A stretch of DNA of 41,497 nt from Catellatospora coxensis (lineage in GTDB: Bacteria; Actinomycetota; Actinomycetes; Mycobacteriales; Micromonosporaceae). Shown here in pieces: positions 6,519 through 14,353 of this stretch. The translations under genes were made by a program, and so were the position numbers. The DNA lies in NCBI RefSeq assembly GCF_016862635.1, contig NZ_BONI01000082.1, positions 1 to 41,497 of the forward strand, in the 5' to 3' direction. The notes under the pieces are model-generated. The model saw nothing but the letters and a program-made list of their open reading frames with translations, made no database searches and had not been told where the DNA came from. Positions within the stretch are counted from its first letter, which is position 1, and every line of letters begins with the position of its first letter.

Positions 6519-7210
6519 AGCCGCGACTGCTGGACCTGTACTGCTGCGCCGGCGGCGCGGCCCGCGGCTACGCCGAAGCCGGGTTCGAGGTCATAGGGGT
6601 CGACATCGAACCGCGGCCTCGATACCCGTACCGGTTCGTCCAGGCCGACGCCTTGGAATACCTCGGCATCTTCGACCGCTCCCGGTTCGCTGCGAGCTTC
6701 GATGCCGTCCATGCCAGCCCGCCGTGCCAGGACAAGTGCGCGCTGACCGTCGGCACCAACCGCAGCCGGGGGTGGGGTGGAGAACACGTCGACCTCGTCG
6801 GCCCGACACGCAAGGCGCTCGACCGCCTCGGCCTGCCGTACGTCATCGAGCAGCCCAACGGCAAGGCCCCGGTCCGCAAAGACATCACCCTGTGCGGGGA
6901 GCTGTTCGGCCTCGGCGTGATCCGGCACCGCAACTTCGAGCTGGGCGGCTGGACGATGCCGCGGCCCGCCCACCGGGCACACCGCGGCCGTGTTCGGGGC
7001 TGGCGTCACGGCGTCTACCACGACGGCCCCTACGTCGCCGCCTACGGCGCTGGCGGCGGCAAGGCCAGCGTCGCCGAGATGCAGCAGGCGATGGGCATCG
7101 ACTGGACCGACGTCCGCGAGGAGCTGACCGAGGCCATCCCGCCGGCATTCACCCGGTACATCGGCGGTCAGCTGATGGCCCACCTCATGGCTGCGGCGGT
7201 GGCGCAATGA
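6515..7210 (+). CDS. Orphan DNA (cytosine-5) methyltransferase-like protein
   Basis: 231 aa from GTG 6515. Motif I for S-adenosylmethionine binding is LDLYCCAGGAARGYAEAGF, followed by the acidic VIGVDIEP. Motif IV with the catalytic cysteine is ASPPCQ (about residue 70), and VIEQPNGKAP fits motif VI (ENV-like, here IEQ). It is short compared with M.HhaI-type enzymes (over 300 aa), so the target-recognition region is reduced. No restriction endonuclease is adjacent. It may protect phage DNA from host restriction or modulate packaging or replication. The C-terminus ends with the usual PPAFTRYIGGQL motif X-like helix. Confidence 0.82.
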   Translation: MKPRLLDLYCCAGGAARGYAEAGFEVIGVDIEPRPRYPYRFVQADALEYLGIFDRSRFAASFDAVHASPPCQDKCALTVGTNRSRGWGGEHVDLVGPTRKALDRLGLPYVIEQPNGKAPVRKDITLCGELFGLGVIRHRNFELGGWTMPRPAHRAHRGRVRGWRHGVYHDGPYVAAYGAGGGKASVAEMQQAMGIDWTDVREELTEAIPPAFTRYIGGQLMAHLMAAAVAQ

Positions 7211-7410
7211 CCGCCCGCAGCTGGACCCCGGCGCCCGCCTCCAACACGCAGGTGCAGCACCACGGCACCCCCGACGCCGTGTGCGTCGGCACAGACGTTC
7301 CCGGCGCGGTCGTCGCCACCGTCGAGCTTGCGGGCGGCGTCGTCGCCCAGCTCAACGGTGCTGGATCGATCGTCGCGTTCATCTATCCGCACGGTCTGGA
7401 GGACCTGTGA
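7207..7410 (+). CDS. Hypothetical small protein
   Basis: 67 aa, ATG overlapping the methyltransferase stop. Mostly beta-strand prone (VVATVELAGGVVAQLNGAGS), no cysteine pair or membrane helix. No family recognised. Its overlap with both neighbours supports it as a real coding region. Confidence 0.55.
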   Translation: MTARSWTPAPASNTQVQHHGTPDAVCVGTDVPGAVVATVELAGGVVAQLNGAGSIVAFIYPHGLEDL

Positions 7411-7697
7411 CCACGCCCCTGTTCGAGGCTCCGCCCGCCGCCCCGCTGGTCGGCTCGGAGCACTTCCGCCTGCGCCGCAACACCCCCGGCAACATCGCCG
7501 CGCACGGCCTCAAGGGCCACACGCCGTGCGAGGAGTGCATCTGGGTCATCCACGAGGCCAAGGGCAAGGGCCCCGCCCCGAACGGTGCCACCCGCAAGTG
7601 GACCTCGCCCGGCATCCAGTCGGTGCTGCTCTGCAACGCGCACGCCGCCATGTGGAAGACCAAGCCGAAGGGCCGCCCGGCCACCGACCGCCGCTGA
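7407..7697 (+). CDS. Small Cys/His protein
   Basis: 96 aa from GTG 7407. The Cys/His arrangement HTPCEECIWVIHEAKGK, followed by LLCNAHAAMWK, resembles a zinc-binding knuckle found in small actinophage proteins. A basic tail follows (KTKPKGRPATDRR). Last gene before a 68-bp gap with a strong hairpin. Confidence 0.62.
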   Translation: MTTPLFEAPPAAPLVGSEHFRLRRNTPGNIAAHGLKGHTPCEECIWVIHEAKGKGPAPNGATRKWTSPGIQSVLLCNAHAAMWKTKPKGRPATDRR

Positions 7698-7707
7698 CCG
7701 CCATCCC

Positions 7708-7740
7708 GCCCCGGTGCCGCCTTCCCCTCGGCACCGGGGC
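7708..7740 (+). terminator. Strong hairpin between early genes
   Basis: GCCCCGGTGCCG (7708-7719) pairs perfectly with CGGCACCGGGGC (7729-7740) across a 9-nt loop. No T-run follows; the next ribosome site (GAAAGGAGG) begins about 14 bp later. It probably attenuates transcription or stabilises RNA ahead of the replication genes. Confidence 0.6.
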
Positions 7741-7765
7741 ACCCCGACCACCGAAAGGAGGCGTC

Positions 7766-8140
7766 ATGCCTGAGCAGCCGCGCTTCGACCCCACCGCCCA
7801 GGGCATCTACCGCGACCTCCTCGTCACCGGCGACGGCGTCGCACACCTGCACTTCCGCGCCTGGGACATCGCCATCGCCGAAGGCCTGCCCGTCGGCACC
7901 TGCGCCAAGTGCGGCGCGGAGCTGACCGGCCAGTACGGCCGCCGGCACGGGCGCATCACCTGGTACGAGGCCACCTGCTCCGGCCGGCGCGGCGAGGGCG
8001 GCTCGACCGTGCCCGGGTGCGGCCACGAGTACGCCATGCCCAACGGGCAGGTGCTGCGCGGCTCCAGCCGCCACGACCACATGCCTGCGGGCTGGTGGGA
8101 GAAGCGCACCGAGGCGCTGAAGGCGGCGAGCGACCAGTGA
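7766..8140 (+). CDS. Zinc-ribbon protein upstream of the replication initiator
   Basis: 124 aa, ATG with a near-perfect ribosome site (AAAGGAGG). A zinc ribbon is suggested by CAKCGAEL and, about 30 residues later, CSGRRGEGG and VPGCGHEY. The N-terminal part (IYRDLLVTGDGVAHLHFRAW) is globular. Translationally coupled to the replication initiator (GTGA overlap). I recognise no defined family. Confidence 0.68.
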   Translation: MPEQPRFDPTAQGIYRDLLVTGDGVAHLHFRAWDIAIAEGLPVGTCAKCGAELTGQYGRRHGRITWYEATCSGRRGEGGSTVPGCGHEYAMPNGQVLRGSSRHDHMPAGWWEKRTEALKAASDQ

Positions 8141-9063
8141 CCACGCCAGAGCTGCGCGAGGAGAACCGCGCCTACCTGCTGCCCCCGTGGCAGTGGCGGC
8201 CCCTCATGCGCCGCGTCGAGGGCATCCCGAAGCCGCTGCGCTACGTCCTGTCCGTCGCCGCCGACTACGCAGGCCAGCTCGGTACCGAGGTCAAACCCGG
8301 CATCGCGCTGCTGTCCGTCGAGTCCGAGTCCAGCTACGAGCAGGTCAAGGACGCGCTCCGCATCGCCCGCAAGCTGGGCCTGCTGTTCCTCGCCCAGCGC
8401 GGCAACCGCCGCAAGGGCCTCGCGGACGAGTACTGGCTGATCGCGTCCCCGGAGCTGCTGGAGCGGGCGAAGGTCGAGTCGCCGGAGGCGCGGAAGCTGC
8501 GCGCGGAGAAGGTCCGCCAGGCGCACCGCCGCGACACCTCCAAGCCGTCACCGTCCGTGACCGCCGAGGCCGCTGAGGACACCGCAGTACAGGGTCTGGT
8601 GGACCCCGTAAACGCCCCGATTACAGGGCCGACCGGACCCCGTAGTCAGGAATCAGTACAGGGTCACCTGGACCCCGTAAAGGCCGGAATACAGGGTCAC
8701 TCAGACCCCCTAAACGAGCGTTTACGGGGTCTCCCAGACCCCCCCACCTCTCCAACTAAGAGCGACCTCCCAGGAAAACCGACCACACCACCTGACGAAC
8801 TTGGGGTTGTACGGCCGCTCACTCTCCGCGCGCGCGAGGCCGCCGAGGAACCCCGATCCATCCCCTCCTCGATGCCCGCCGAAGGCGGAAGCCCCTACGA
8901 CCGAGCCGCCCTCGCCGCACGCCTCGCCGCCGCCCGCCAGAAGCACGACGCCCGCGCCAACGCACGCACCGGCCGCACCCCGCACGACCCCGCCACCACC
9001 GGCCTCGACCGGCTCCGCGCCGCCGTCGACGCCCTCACCACCCCGCCCGCCACACCCGCCTGA
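8137..9063 (+). CDS. Replication initiator-like HTH protein containing the iterons
   Basis: 308 aa from GTG 8137. The N-terminal ~105 residues look like a winged-helix initiator domain of phage and plasmid replication proteins: RYVLSVAADYAGQLG, KPGIALLSVESESSYEQVKD, ALRIARKLGLLFLAQRGNRR. Residues about 150-205 are a repetitive linker (QGLVDPVN, QGHLDPVK, QGHSDPLN, RGLPDPPT) because the DNA there is five iteron-like repeats. The rest is a disordered Thr/Pro region and a helix (YDRAALAARLAAARQKHDAR). An initiator gene that carries its own origin is the arrangement of lambda O. No helicase, primase or polymerase gene is visible, so host replisome recruitment is expected. Confidence 0.72.
   Translation: MTTPELREENRAYLLPPWQWRPLMRRVEGIPKPLRYVLSVAADYAGQLGTEVKPGIALLSVESESSYEQVKDALRIARKLGLLFLAQRGNRRKGLADEYWLIASPELLERAKVESPEARKLRAEKVRQAHRRDTSKPSPSVTAEAAEDTAVQGLVDPVNAPITGPTGPRSQESVQGHLDPVKAGIQGHSDPLNERLRGLPDPPTSPTKSDLPGKPTTPPDELGVVRPLTLRAREAAEEPRSIPSSMPAEGGSPYDRAALAARLAAARQKHDARANARTGRTPHDPATTGLDRLRAAVDALTTPPATPA
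8588..8747 (+). repeat. Five iteron-like repeats, candidate replication origin
   Basis: Units of 25 bp start at 8588, 8622, 8657 and 8690, with a degenerate fifth at 8723 (spacing 33-35 bp). Each has the pattern TACAGGGTC, 5-7 variable bases, GACCCCGTA, so each unit is itself an inverted repeat. Units 1 and 3 agree at all but a few central positions. Because the spacing is not a multiple of three, the repetition is conserved as DNA rather than as protein. Located inside the initiator gene, as in phage origins such as lambda ori. Confidence 0.75.
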
Positions 9064-9080
9064 AGGAGACCACCACCGCC

Positions 9081-9836
9081 ATGACCACCAAGCCCACCTT
9101 CCGAGAGCAGCTCACCGACACACTCCCGACCCACACCAGCTGGACCACCGTCCTCAGCGACCAGACCGCCACCTGGACCACACCCGCCGGCATCTGGCGC
9201 ATCACCCGCCACCTCTTCGCCGGCCTCCACGTCACCGGCCCCGGCCTCAACCTCGCCCACACCACCATCGACCACGCCCTCGGCGTCCTCCGCGCCCTCG
9301 GCGCGATCCCCTCCACCGACGACCCGGTCACCGAGGCCGAGTACGCCGAGATCCACGCCGACCTCGACACCACCCTCCAGCTCCTCCCCGCCGTCGACAT
9401 GCACCCCGACGCCCGCCGCCTCCTGGAGAAGTACGGGCACCGCACCGCCGAGCCGACCCCGTGCGCCCCCGCCGGCCCCGGCGACCCCATGCACGCGGGT
9501 GAACAGCCGGACCCCTCCCGGCCCATTGGACCCGTGTCCGCCGAGGCACAGCAGCACATCGACGCCGTCACCACCGAGCCCACCGACTGGCTCGTCTGGT
9601 CCCTCCAGCACCAGGCCTGGTGGTCCAGCAACGGCGCCGGCTACACCACCGACCACTACCAGGCCGCCCGCCTCACCAAGGCCCAGGCCACCGACGAGGA
9701 CGACTGGGACACCACCAGCAGCGTTGCCATCCAGATCCCCGGCGACCTCATGGTGGGCGACCCGCTCATCGCCGACGTCCTCGCGCAGCGCGTTGCCGCC
9801 GAGGTTCAGCGCCGCACCACCGAGGCGACCCGATGA
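9081..9836 (+). CDS. Hypothetical early protein
   Basis: 251 aa, ATG preceded by GAAGGAGA. The N-terminal half is globular (WTTVLSDQTATWTTPAGIW, then LGVLRALGAIPSTDDPVTEA); the middle is Pro/Gly-rich; the C-terminal half has WLVWSLQHQAWWSSNGAGYT and HYQAARLTKAQA, suggesting a second small domain. No family recognised. It overlaps the next gene by four bases. Confidence 0.65.
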   Translation: MTTKPTFREQLTDTLPTHTSWTTVLSDQTATWTTPAGIWRITRHLFAGLHVTGPGLNLAHTTIDHALGVLRALGAIPSTDDPVTEAEYAEIHADLDTTLQLLPAVDMHPDARRLLEKYGHRTAEPTPCAPAGPGDPMHAGEQPDPSRPIGPVSAEAQQHIDAVTTEPTDWLVWSLQHQAWWSSNGAGYTTDHYQAARLTKAQATDEDDWDTTSSVAIQIPGDLMVGDPLIADVLAQRVAAEVQRRTTEATR

Positions 9837-10117
9837 GCGCGCTCCCCATCGGGCGGTACCGCAACGCCGACGCCCTCTTTGACGCCGTCCAGCTCACACC
9901 CGAGAACGGCCCCCAGGTCTGGGAGTGGGCCGACTCAAAGCCGTTCTTCGACCCCGACGGCACGATCACCGGCCTGACGATCTACACCCCGTTCGGCCGC
10001 GTGAAGGCCAACTTCGGCGACTGGATCGTGCTCGACCCGAAGGGCGGCTTCTTCCCCGTCGAGGCCGATCTGTTCGCCGCCGTCTACTCCGACACCGCCC
10101 AGGAGGCACGCGCATGA
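9833..10117 (+). CDS. Conserved-looking small phage protein
   Basis: 94 aa, ATGA overlap on both sides. The sequence has the character of a small actinophage protein widespread in early regions: RYRNADALFDAVQLTPEN, VWEWADSKPFF, then KANFGDWIVLDPKGGFFPVE. The GDWI and PKGGF signature suggests a compact beta fold. No biochemical role is known to me. Confidence 0.68.
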   Translation: MSALPIGRYRNADALFDAVQLTPENGPQVWEWADSKPFFDPDGTITGLTIYTPFGRVKANFGDWIVLDPKGGFFPVEADLFAAVYSDTAQEARA

Positions 10118-11019
10118 CCCCCACACCCGAGCAGCTCACCGACGTACTCACCGCCAACGGCTACACCGTCCACCTCGCCGGAGACGACACCTTCGGCCCC
10201 CGCGGCTGGACCGTCCACTACCCCGGGGACGAGCGCACCCTCCGCATCGACACCCGACCCAACGCCGTACCCCACGCCCTCGCCCAACTGGCCCGCGACG
10301 CCGCCACCGGACGACGCGCAGCCGCCGTCCTCGCCAGCCTCGGCGAACAGCCCACGCAGAGCGGGCCCGGCGGGCGACCCTGCTCGGTGTGCGAGATGGA
10401 CGGCATGACATGCCTGGACGAACTGAACCGCTCGGGTAGCCACTGCTGCTCCGCGTGCGGTCTCGCCGACGTGCACGGCGTAGCAACGGCTGACCCCGCC
10501 GGAGACCCCGGTCCCACGCCCCGCGCACAGAGCGCCCACGTTCGCGTGGTCGTCGTCGTGGACTGGGTCCGCAGCCGCGTCCACATGATCACGTCGGACG
10601 ACGCTGCGGCGCGGCAGGCCACCGTGGAGCTGGCGGCCAAGTACGACGGCAACCCGAACGCGGTGACGATGTGGGCCTGGGCCGTGGATGTGCCGAAGGC
10701 GGCCGGGCTGGACCTGTCGCCCATGCCGACCGCGCTGGAGCTGGCGGACGAGTACCAGCGCCGCATCGCCGCCAGTGCCACGGACGCCAGCCTCTGCGGC
10801 GACACCTGGCTCCCCGCCGGACTCGCCGACCCGGGCGCTATCCACGGCTGGCGCGACGCCGGCGGCATCCCCGAGCCGAAGCCCATCGACCCCGCCACCG
10901 TCGACGGCATGCACGAGTGCTTCGCGGTGGAGATCGGCATTGCCCACCACCCGCACGTAATCGAGATCTTCGGCAAGCGCGTCGGATGCCCCGGGGTTCC
11001 GTCGAAGGCCGCCATCTGA
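10114..11019 (+). CDS. Multi-part hypothetical protein with Cys-rich insert
   Basis: 301 aa. Residues 1-85 form one module (GPRGWTVHYPGDERTLRIDT, then PHALAQLARDAATGRRAAAV). Residues about 90-120 are a cysteine cluster (CSVCEMDGMTC, CCSACGLADVHG), a probable zinc site. The C-terminal 160 residues include VVVVVDWVRSRVHMI and ATDASLCGDTWLPAG. It is the last gene of the long early operon: a strong hairpin follows its stop. No family recognised. Confidence 0.65.
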   Translation: MTPTPEQLTDVLTANGYTVHLAGDDTFGPRGWTVHYPGDERTLRIDTRPNAVPHALAQLARDAATGRRAAAVLASLGEQPTQSGPGGRPCSVCEMDGMTCLDELNRSGSHCCSACGLADVHGVATADPAGDPGPTPRAQSAHVRVVVVVDWVRSRVHMITSDDAAARQATVELAAKYDGNPNAVTMWAWAVDVPKAAGLDLSPMPTALELADEYQRRIAASATDASLCGDTWLPAGLADPGAIHGWRDAGGIPEPKPIDPATVDGMHECFAVEIGIAHHPHVIEIFGKRVGCPGVPSKAAI

Positions 11020-11022
11020 CCC

Positions 11023-11055
11023 GACGGCCCGCCGCGGTGTCCGTGGCGGGCCGTC
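11023..11055 (+). terminator. Hairpin terminator of the first early operon
   Basis: GACGGCCCGCC (11023-11033) pairs perfectly with GGCGGGCCGTC (11045-11055) across an 11-nt loop, right after the stop at 11019. There is no T-run, which is common for GC-rich actinobacterial terminators. It separates the early operon from the serine recombinase gene. Confidence 0.65.
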
Positions 11056-11142
11056 ACACCGGCAACCCGCTCACTTTCAACCCGCAACCCTTCCACCAGC
11101 ACCGTCACGATTCCGGGCGGAATAGTGACACCGAGGAGCGCC

Positions 11143-11937
11143 ATGTCCAAGCTCAGACTCGTTGCCGTAGGCCGCGTCTCCACCGCCAACCAGCTCGACG
11201 GATACAGCCCCGGAGCCCAAACCAAGGCACTGCGCGCCTGGATCCGCGTCAACGGCCACACCCTCGTCGGCCCCGTCCTGTTCGACGGAGCCGTCTCCGG
11301 CACCGACGACGCCGACGAACGCCCCGAGCTGTCCAAGGCGCTCAACCTCATCGCCGACGGCCGCGCCGACGGACTCCTCGTCCCGAACATGGACCGCCTC
11401 GCCCGCGAACTCACCGTTCAGGAGGCCGCCCTCTCCGTCGTCTGGGCACACGGCGGCCGGGTCTTCACCGTCGAGCAGGGCGAGGTCCTGCCCGACGATG
11501 ACGACGACCCCATGCGCACGTTCGTCCGCCAGGTCATGGGCGCGGCCGCGCAGCTGGAGCGCGGGCTCATCGTCAAGCGGCTGAAGAACGGCATCAACAC
11601 CAAGCGCGCCCTGGGCGGCTACGCCGGAGGCGCGCCCGCGTACGGCCTGCGCGCCGCCGGCAAGCAGCTGCGCAAGGACGCCGAGGAGGCCGCCGTCGTC
11701 GCCCGCATCCACGAGATGCGCGGCCGGGGCCTGTCCCTGCGTGCCATCGCCGCCGAACTCAACGGCGAGCAGGTGCCGACGAAGCGCGGCGGCCGCTGGC
11801 AGCCGTACACGATCGCCCGCATCGTCAACCCGGACGCCCGGCCGGCCGATGCCGCGCGGGCCGTCGACCGGCGTGCGGCCGAGAAGGCAGCGAAGCGCAT
11901 CCGCAAGGCCACCCGCATGATCGGAAAGGTTTCCTGA
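11143..11937 (+). CDS. Serine recombinase (short, with partial Recombinase domain)
   Basis: 264 aa from ATG 11143, chosen over GTG 11125 because GAGGAG lies 5 nt upstream of the ATG. The N-terminal catalytic domain shows VAVGRVSTANQLDGYSPGAQ (Ser in GRVST is the expected nucleophile), DGAVSGTDD and the conserved LVPNMDRLAREL. Residues about 150-230 match the start of a Recombinase domain (GGAPAYGLRAAGKQLRKD, LSLRAIAAELNGEQVPTKRG). It ends well short of large phage integrases (over 450 aa): no zinc ribbon or coiled-coil. Since a tyrosine integrase lies by the att site, this one may do inversion, resolution or another rearrangement. Confidence 0.85.
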   Translation: MSKLRLVAVGRVSTANQLDGYSPGAQTKALRAWIRVNGHTLVGPVLFDGAVSGTDDADERPELSKALNLIADGRADGLLVPNMDRLARELTVQEAALSVVWAHGGRVFTVEQGEVLPDDDDDPMRTFVRQVMGAAAQLERGLIVKRLKNGINTKRALGGYAGGAPAYGLRAAGKQLRKDAEEAAVVARIHEMRGRGLSLRAIAAELNGEQVPTKRGGRWQPYTIARIVNPDARPADAARAVDRRAAEKAAKRIRKATRMIGKVS

Positions 11938-12362
11938 TGACGACCGTCCGCAACCCCGAGACAGGCCTTCGAGAGCAGGCGTGCGAGTGCTCGACGTGCC
12001 ACTACTGCGGCCTGTACGTGGCACCGCGGCACGAGCACGACCACTTCCCGGTGCCGAAGGCCCGAGGCGGCACCGAGATCGTGCCCGCCTGCATGAACTG
12101 CCACGAGCTGAAGGACCGCGCGCCGTTCCACCAGTGGCACCCCGACTTCGCCGCCCAGGGCATCGGCGAGCTGCTGCGCAGCCTGCCCGGCATCGAGCAC
12201 AGCGCCTCCGTCGAGCCTGTCGCCCTGGTCCGCGCAGTCGGTGACCACCGGCAGCACTGGTCCGGCTGGACGGTTGCGGGTCGCCTGCTCTACGCCACCG
12301 TCTGCGCCAACGTCGAGCGGGCTGCCGGCCTGCGCGCCCGCACCGAGACCCCGGAGGCCTGA
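11937..12362 (+). CDS. HNH-like endonuclease domain protein
   Basis: 141 aa; start overlaps the recombinase stop by one base. The HNH/beta-beta-alpha metal motif is visible: CHYCGLYVAPRHEHDHFPVP, then a paired CMNCHELKDR. The CxxC...CxxC pairs bind structural zinc and the HDH segment carries the catalytic metal site. The C-terminal half (WSGWTVAGRLLYATVCANVE) is unassigned. Coupling to a serine recombinase suggests a mobile or DNA-processing cassette; it could also be a packaging-associated HNH, though it lies far from the terminase. Confidence 0.8.
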   Translation: MTTVRNPETGLREQACECSTCHYCGLYVAPRHEHDHFPVPKARGGTEIVPACMNCHELKDRAPFHQWHPDFAAQGIGELLRSLPGIEHSASVEPVALVRAVGDHRQHWSGWTVAGRLLYATVCANVERAAGLRARTETPEA

Positions 12363-12364
12363 CC

Positions 12365-12607
12365 GTGCCGAACCCCGCCGACCGGCCCGCCAGCCGGACC
12401 ATCCGCAACGTCCTCGTCATCGCCCGCCAGGCCTCCGGTCGCAGCCAGCGCGACGTTGCCGACGCCGCAGGCTGCCAGCCCCACCAGCTCGACGCATGGG
12501 AGAACGCCGTCAACACCCCCGGCATCGACAAGCTCGCCGCGTGGGCCGCCGCCCTCGGCTACGAGATCGCCCTCCTGCCCAAGGGAGCCGACCGTGCCGA
12601 AGGCTGA
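12365..12607 (+). CDS. XRE-family HTH protein
   Basis: 80 aa from GTG 12365. Classic XRE helix-turn-helix: LVIARQASGRSQRDVADAAG, CQPHQLDAWENAVN, then IDKLAAWAAALGYEIALLP. Such single-domain proteins act as repressors or antitoxins. The next gene begins inside it (12594), so both are made together. Operator unknown. Confidence 0.8.
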   Translation: MPNPADRPASRTIRNVLVIARQASGRSQRDVADAAGCQPHQLDAWENAVNTPGIDKLAAWAAALGYEIALLPKGADRAEG

Positions 12608-12824
12608 CCAGGTCAGGAGCTTCGCCCACCGGATCATCGGCTGCGACTGGGGCCAGAAGATCTGGACCGCCGCCGACTCGTCCCTCTGCCACGAGCGCGC
12701 CGTCCAGCGTGTGGCCCTGCACGACAACGGCGAGAAGCGCCTCGTCCAGCTGTGCCAGGCACATAACGACGTGGTGATCCGCGAGACCGACCCGCATGAC
12801 GAGCCCGAGGGAGCCGCCCTGTGA
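12594..12824 (+). CDS. Small hypothetical protein coupled to the XRE gene
   Basis: 76 aa from GTG 12594, with AAGGGAG as ribosome site, overlapping the XRE gene by 14 bp and the next gene by four. Contains GCDWGQKIWTAADSSLCHER and LVQLCQAHNDVV; the three cysteines and two histidines may bind metal. Pairing with an XRE gene raises the possibility of a toxin-antitoxin or regulator-partner pair, with no motif to prove it. Confidence 0.58.
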   Translation: MPKADQVRSFAHRIIGCDWGQKIWTAADSSLCHERAVQRVALHDNGEKRLVQLCQAHNDVVIRETDPHDEPEGAAL

Positions 12825-13936
12825 CCCACCAGCACATCGCCCGCCAGCCGCAGCCCGCGCGCACCTGCGTGGCCTGCGGCTGGCGCGAGCTGCAGCCGCA
12901 CCGCCCGCACGTCTGCGACCGCTGCGAGGCCGACATCCGCGCCTGGCTGGAGGAGCTCGCCGACCACGCCGAGGTCATCGGCCGGGCCCTCGTCGCCCTC
13001 ACCGCCGGCCGCGACGGGAAGCTCCCCATCCGCGCCAGCATCTTCGACCTCAGCCTCCCGGCCCGGTCCCGGCCCGTCCGCTCCACCGGTGCCGAAGACG
13101 CCTCCGGGGAGTCCATCGCCGCCGGGCTCGGCTGGTGGGCCGTCCGCTGGTCCCAGATCGCCCCCGCCAGCTGGCAGCCCTCCAACAGCGTCGGGTCGAT
13201 CGCCCTGTGGCTGTACGAGATGCTGGACTGGGCCTGCACGCACAACGTGGAGGTGCGCGAGTTCGGCCAGGACGTGCGCGACCTGCTCGCCTCCACCCGG
13301 CGGGCGCTCAACCTCACCGGCAAGGCCGGCAAGACGTCGACGGCGCTCGTGAAGTTCACCGCGGCGTGCATCCGCTGTGGCGGCGAGAAGCTGTTCGCCC
13401 ACCCCGCCGCCGACTGGATCGAGTGCCCCGGCTGCGGCTCGCTCTACTCGGACAGCGACTACGCCGAGTTCGCCCGGGCCGAGCTGCCCGACGACACCCC
13501 ACTGTGGGCCGTCCAGGCGGCCACCGCGTTGGGTGTGCCCGTGCAGCGGATCTGGAAGTGGGCCAGCCGCGGCCTGCTGGAGGAGGTCGACCACGAGGGC
13601 GGCCGGCCGCGCTACCGGCTCGGCGACCTCCGCGACGTCCACCGCCAGAGCGTGCTGCACCAGGCGGGCCGCTGCGAGATCGGGCTCGTGCTCGTCACCG
13701 AGTCGGGCGAGATCGTGCCCGGCCCGCTCACCGAGTACGCCGCGCCGGCCACCGTTGCCGTGTCCACCCTGGTCACCGTCACGACGGAGGAGGGTGAGCA
13801 GGTGGAGCAGGTGGCCTGGCACGCCATCACGGTGCGCCGCGGCGAGACACGCTGGGTCGGCCCGGCACAGCAGGGGTCGATAGTGGTACAGGAGGCGGGG
13901 AAGGCCGCCAAGATGCGAGAGGTGGTCCCAGCGTGA
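12821..13936 (+). CDS. Zinc-finger and MerR-like HTH DNA-binding protein
   Basis: 371 aa from GTG 12821. An N-terminal zinc finger (CVACGW then HVCDRCEADI, residues about 16-42), a helical middle, and a second zinc ribbon (CIRCGGEKLF then CPGCGSLY, about 184-212) are followed by a MerR/excisionase-type helix-turn-helix (WAVQAATALGVPVQRIWKWA, RGLLEEVDHEGGRPRYRLGD). The last 90 residues are beta-rich (TESGEIVPGPL, TLVTVTTEEGEQVEQV). The HTH could bind phage DNA as a regulator or recombination directionality factor. I know of no exact named family. Confidence 0.72.
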   Translation: MTHQHIARQPQPARTCVACGWRELQPHRPHVCDRCEADIRAWLEELADHAEVIGRALVALTAGRDGKLPIRASIFDLSLPARSRPVRSTGAEDASGESIAAGLGWWAVRWSQIAPASWQPSNSVGSIALWLYEMLDWACTHNVEVREFGQDVRDLLASTRRALNLTGKAGKTSTALVKFTAACIRCGGEKLFAHPAADWIECPGCGSLYSDSDYAEFARAELPDDTPLWAVQAATALGVPVQRIWKWASRGLLEEVDHEGGRPRYRLGDLRDVHRQSVLHQAGRCEIGLVLVTESGEIVPGPLTEYAAPATVAVSTLVTVTTEEGEQVEQVAWHAITVRRGETRWVGPAQQGSIVVQEAGKAAKMREVVPA

Positions 13937-14040
13937 AGGAGTTCTGGCAGCGGGTGCTCCAGGGCCTCGACGAGGCCCTCCACCCCGTGATCCGGGTGCC
14001 GAACCCGGTCTACTACTGGAAGCGGTGGCGACGTGGCTGA
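13933..14040 (+). CDS. 35-aa Trp/Arg-rich protein
   Basis: Starts at GTG 13933 in a GTGA overlap and overlaps the next gene by 8 bp. The product contains KEFWQRVLQGLDEALHPVIR and ends YYWKRWRRG, an amphipathic cationic helix. The tight overlaps and unbroken reading favour a real gene; the small size leaves doubt. It may be a membrane-active or partner-binding peptide. Confidence 0.45.
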   Translation: MKEFWQRVLQGLDEALHPVIRVPNPVYYWKRWRRG

Positions 14041-14332
14041 GTTCGAGCCGTTCGACGCGCCGCACTTCACCGGCGCAGCCAAGGTGATCGTCATCCTCGG
14101 CGCTGCCGCCGTCATGGTCGAGCAGGTGATCGCGGGCCGCGAGACCGCCGACAGCGTGCGCGGGGACGAGACCCTCGCCCACGTGCTGACCGCGCTCAAG
14201 GTGTGGCCGGAGTGGGACGCGGGCGACTACGCAGCGGTGGCGGCCCGCATCGATCGCGCCATTGCGTTCCAGCGCGACCCGACGGCGCTCATGCCGAAGC
14301 CAGCCTCGTTCTTCCGGGTGAGCCCTTACTGA
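14033..14332 (+). CDS. Hypothetical protein, end of second early block
   Basis: 99 aa from GTG 14033. A hydrophobic helix (AAKVIVILGAAAVMVEQVI, residues about 14-33) could span the membrane or be buried. The C-terminal part (DETLAHVLTALKVWPEWDAG, then YAAVAARIDRAIAFQRD) is helical. A terminator-like region follows. No family recognised. Confidence 0.62.
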   Translation: MAEFEPFDAPHFTGAAKVIVILGAAAVMVEQVIAGRETADSVRGDETLAHVLTALKVWPEWDAGDYAAVAARIDRAIAFQRDPTALMPKPASFFRVSPY

Positions 14333-14353
14333 CCTGCGCGTTTGCATGATTCG

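Noticed and set aside
11143..11937. Serine recombinase as the phage integrase
   Set aside because: It lacks the zinc ribbon and coiled-coil of large serine integrases and lies 11 kb from the att repeat, while a complete tyrosine integrase lies next to attR.
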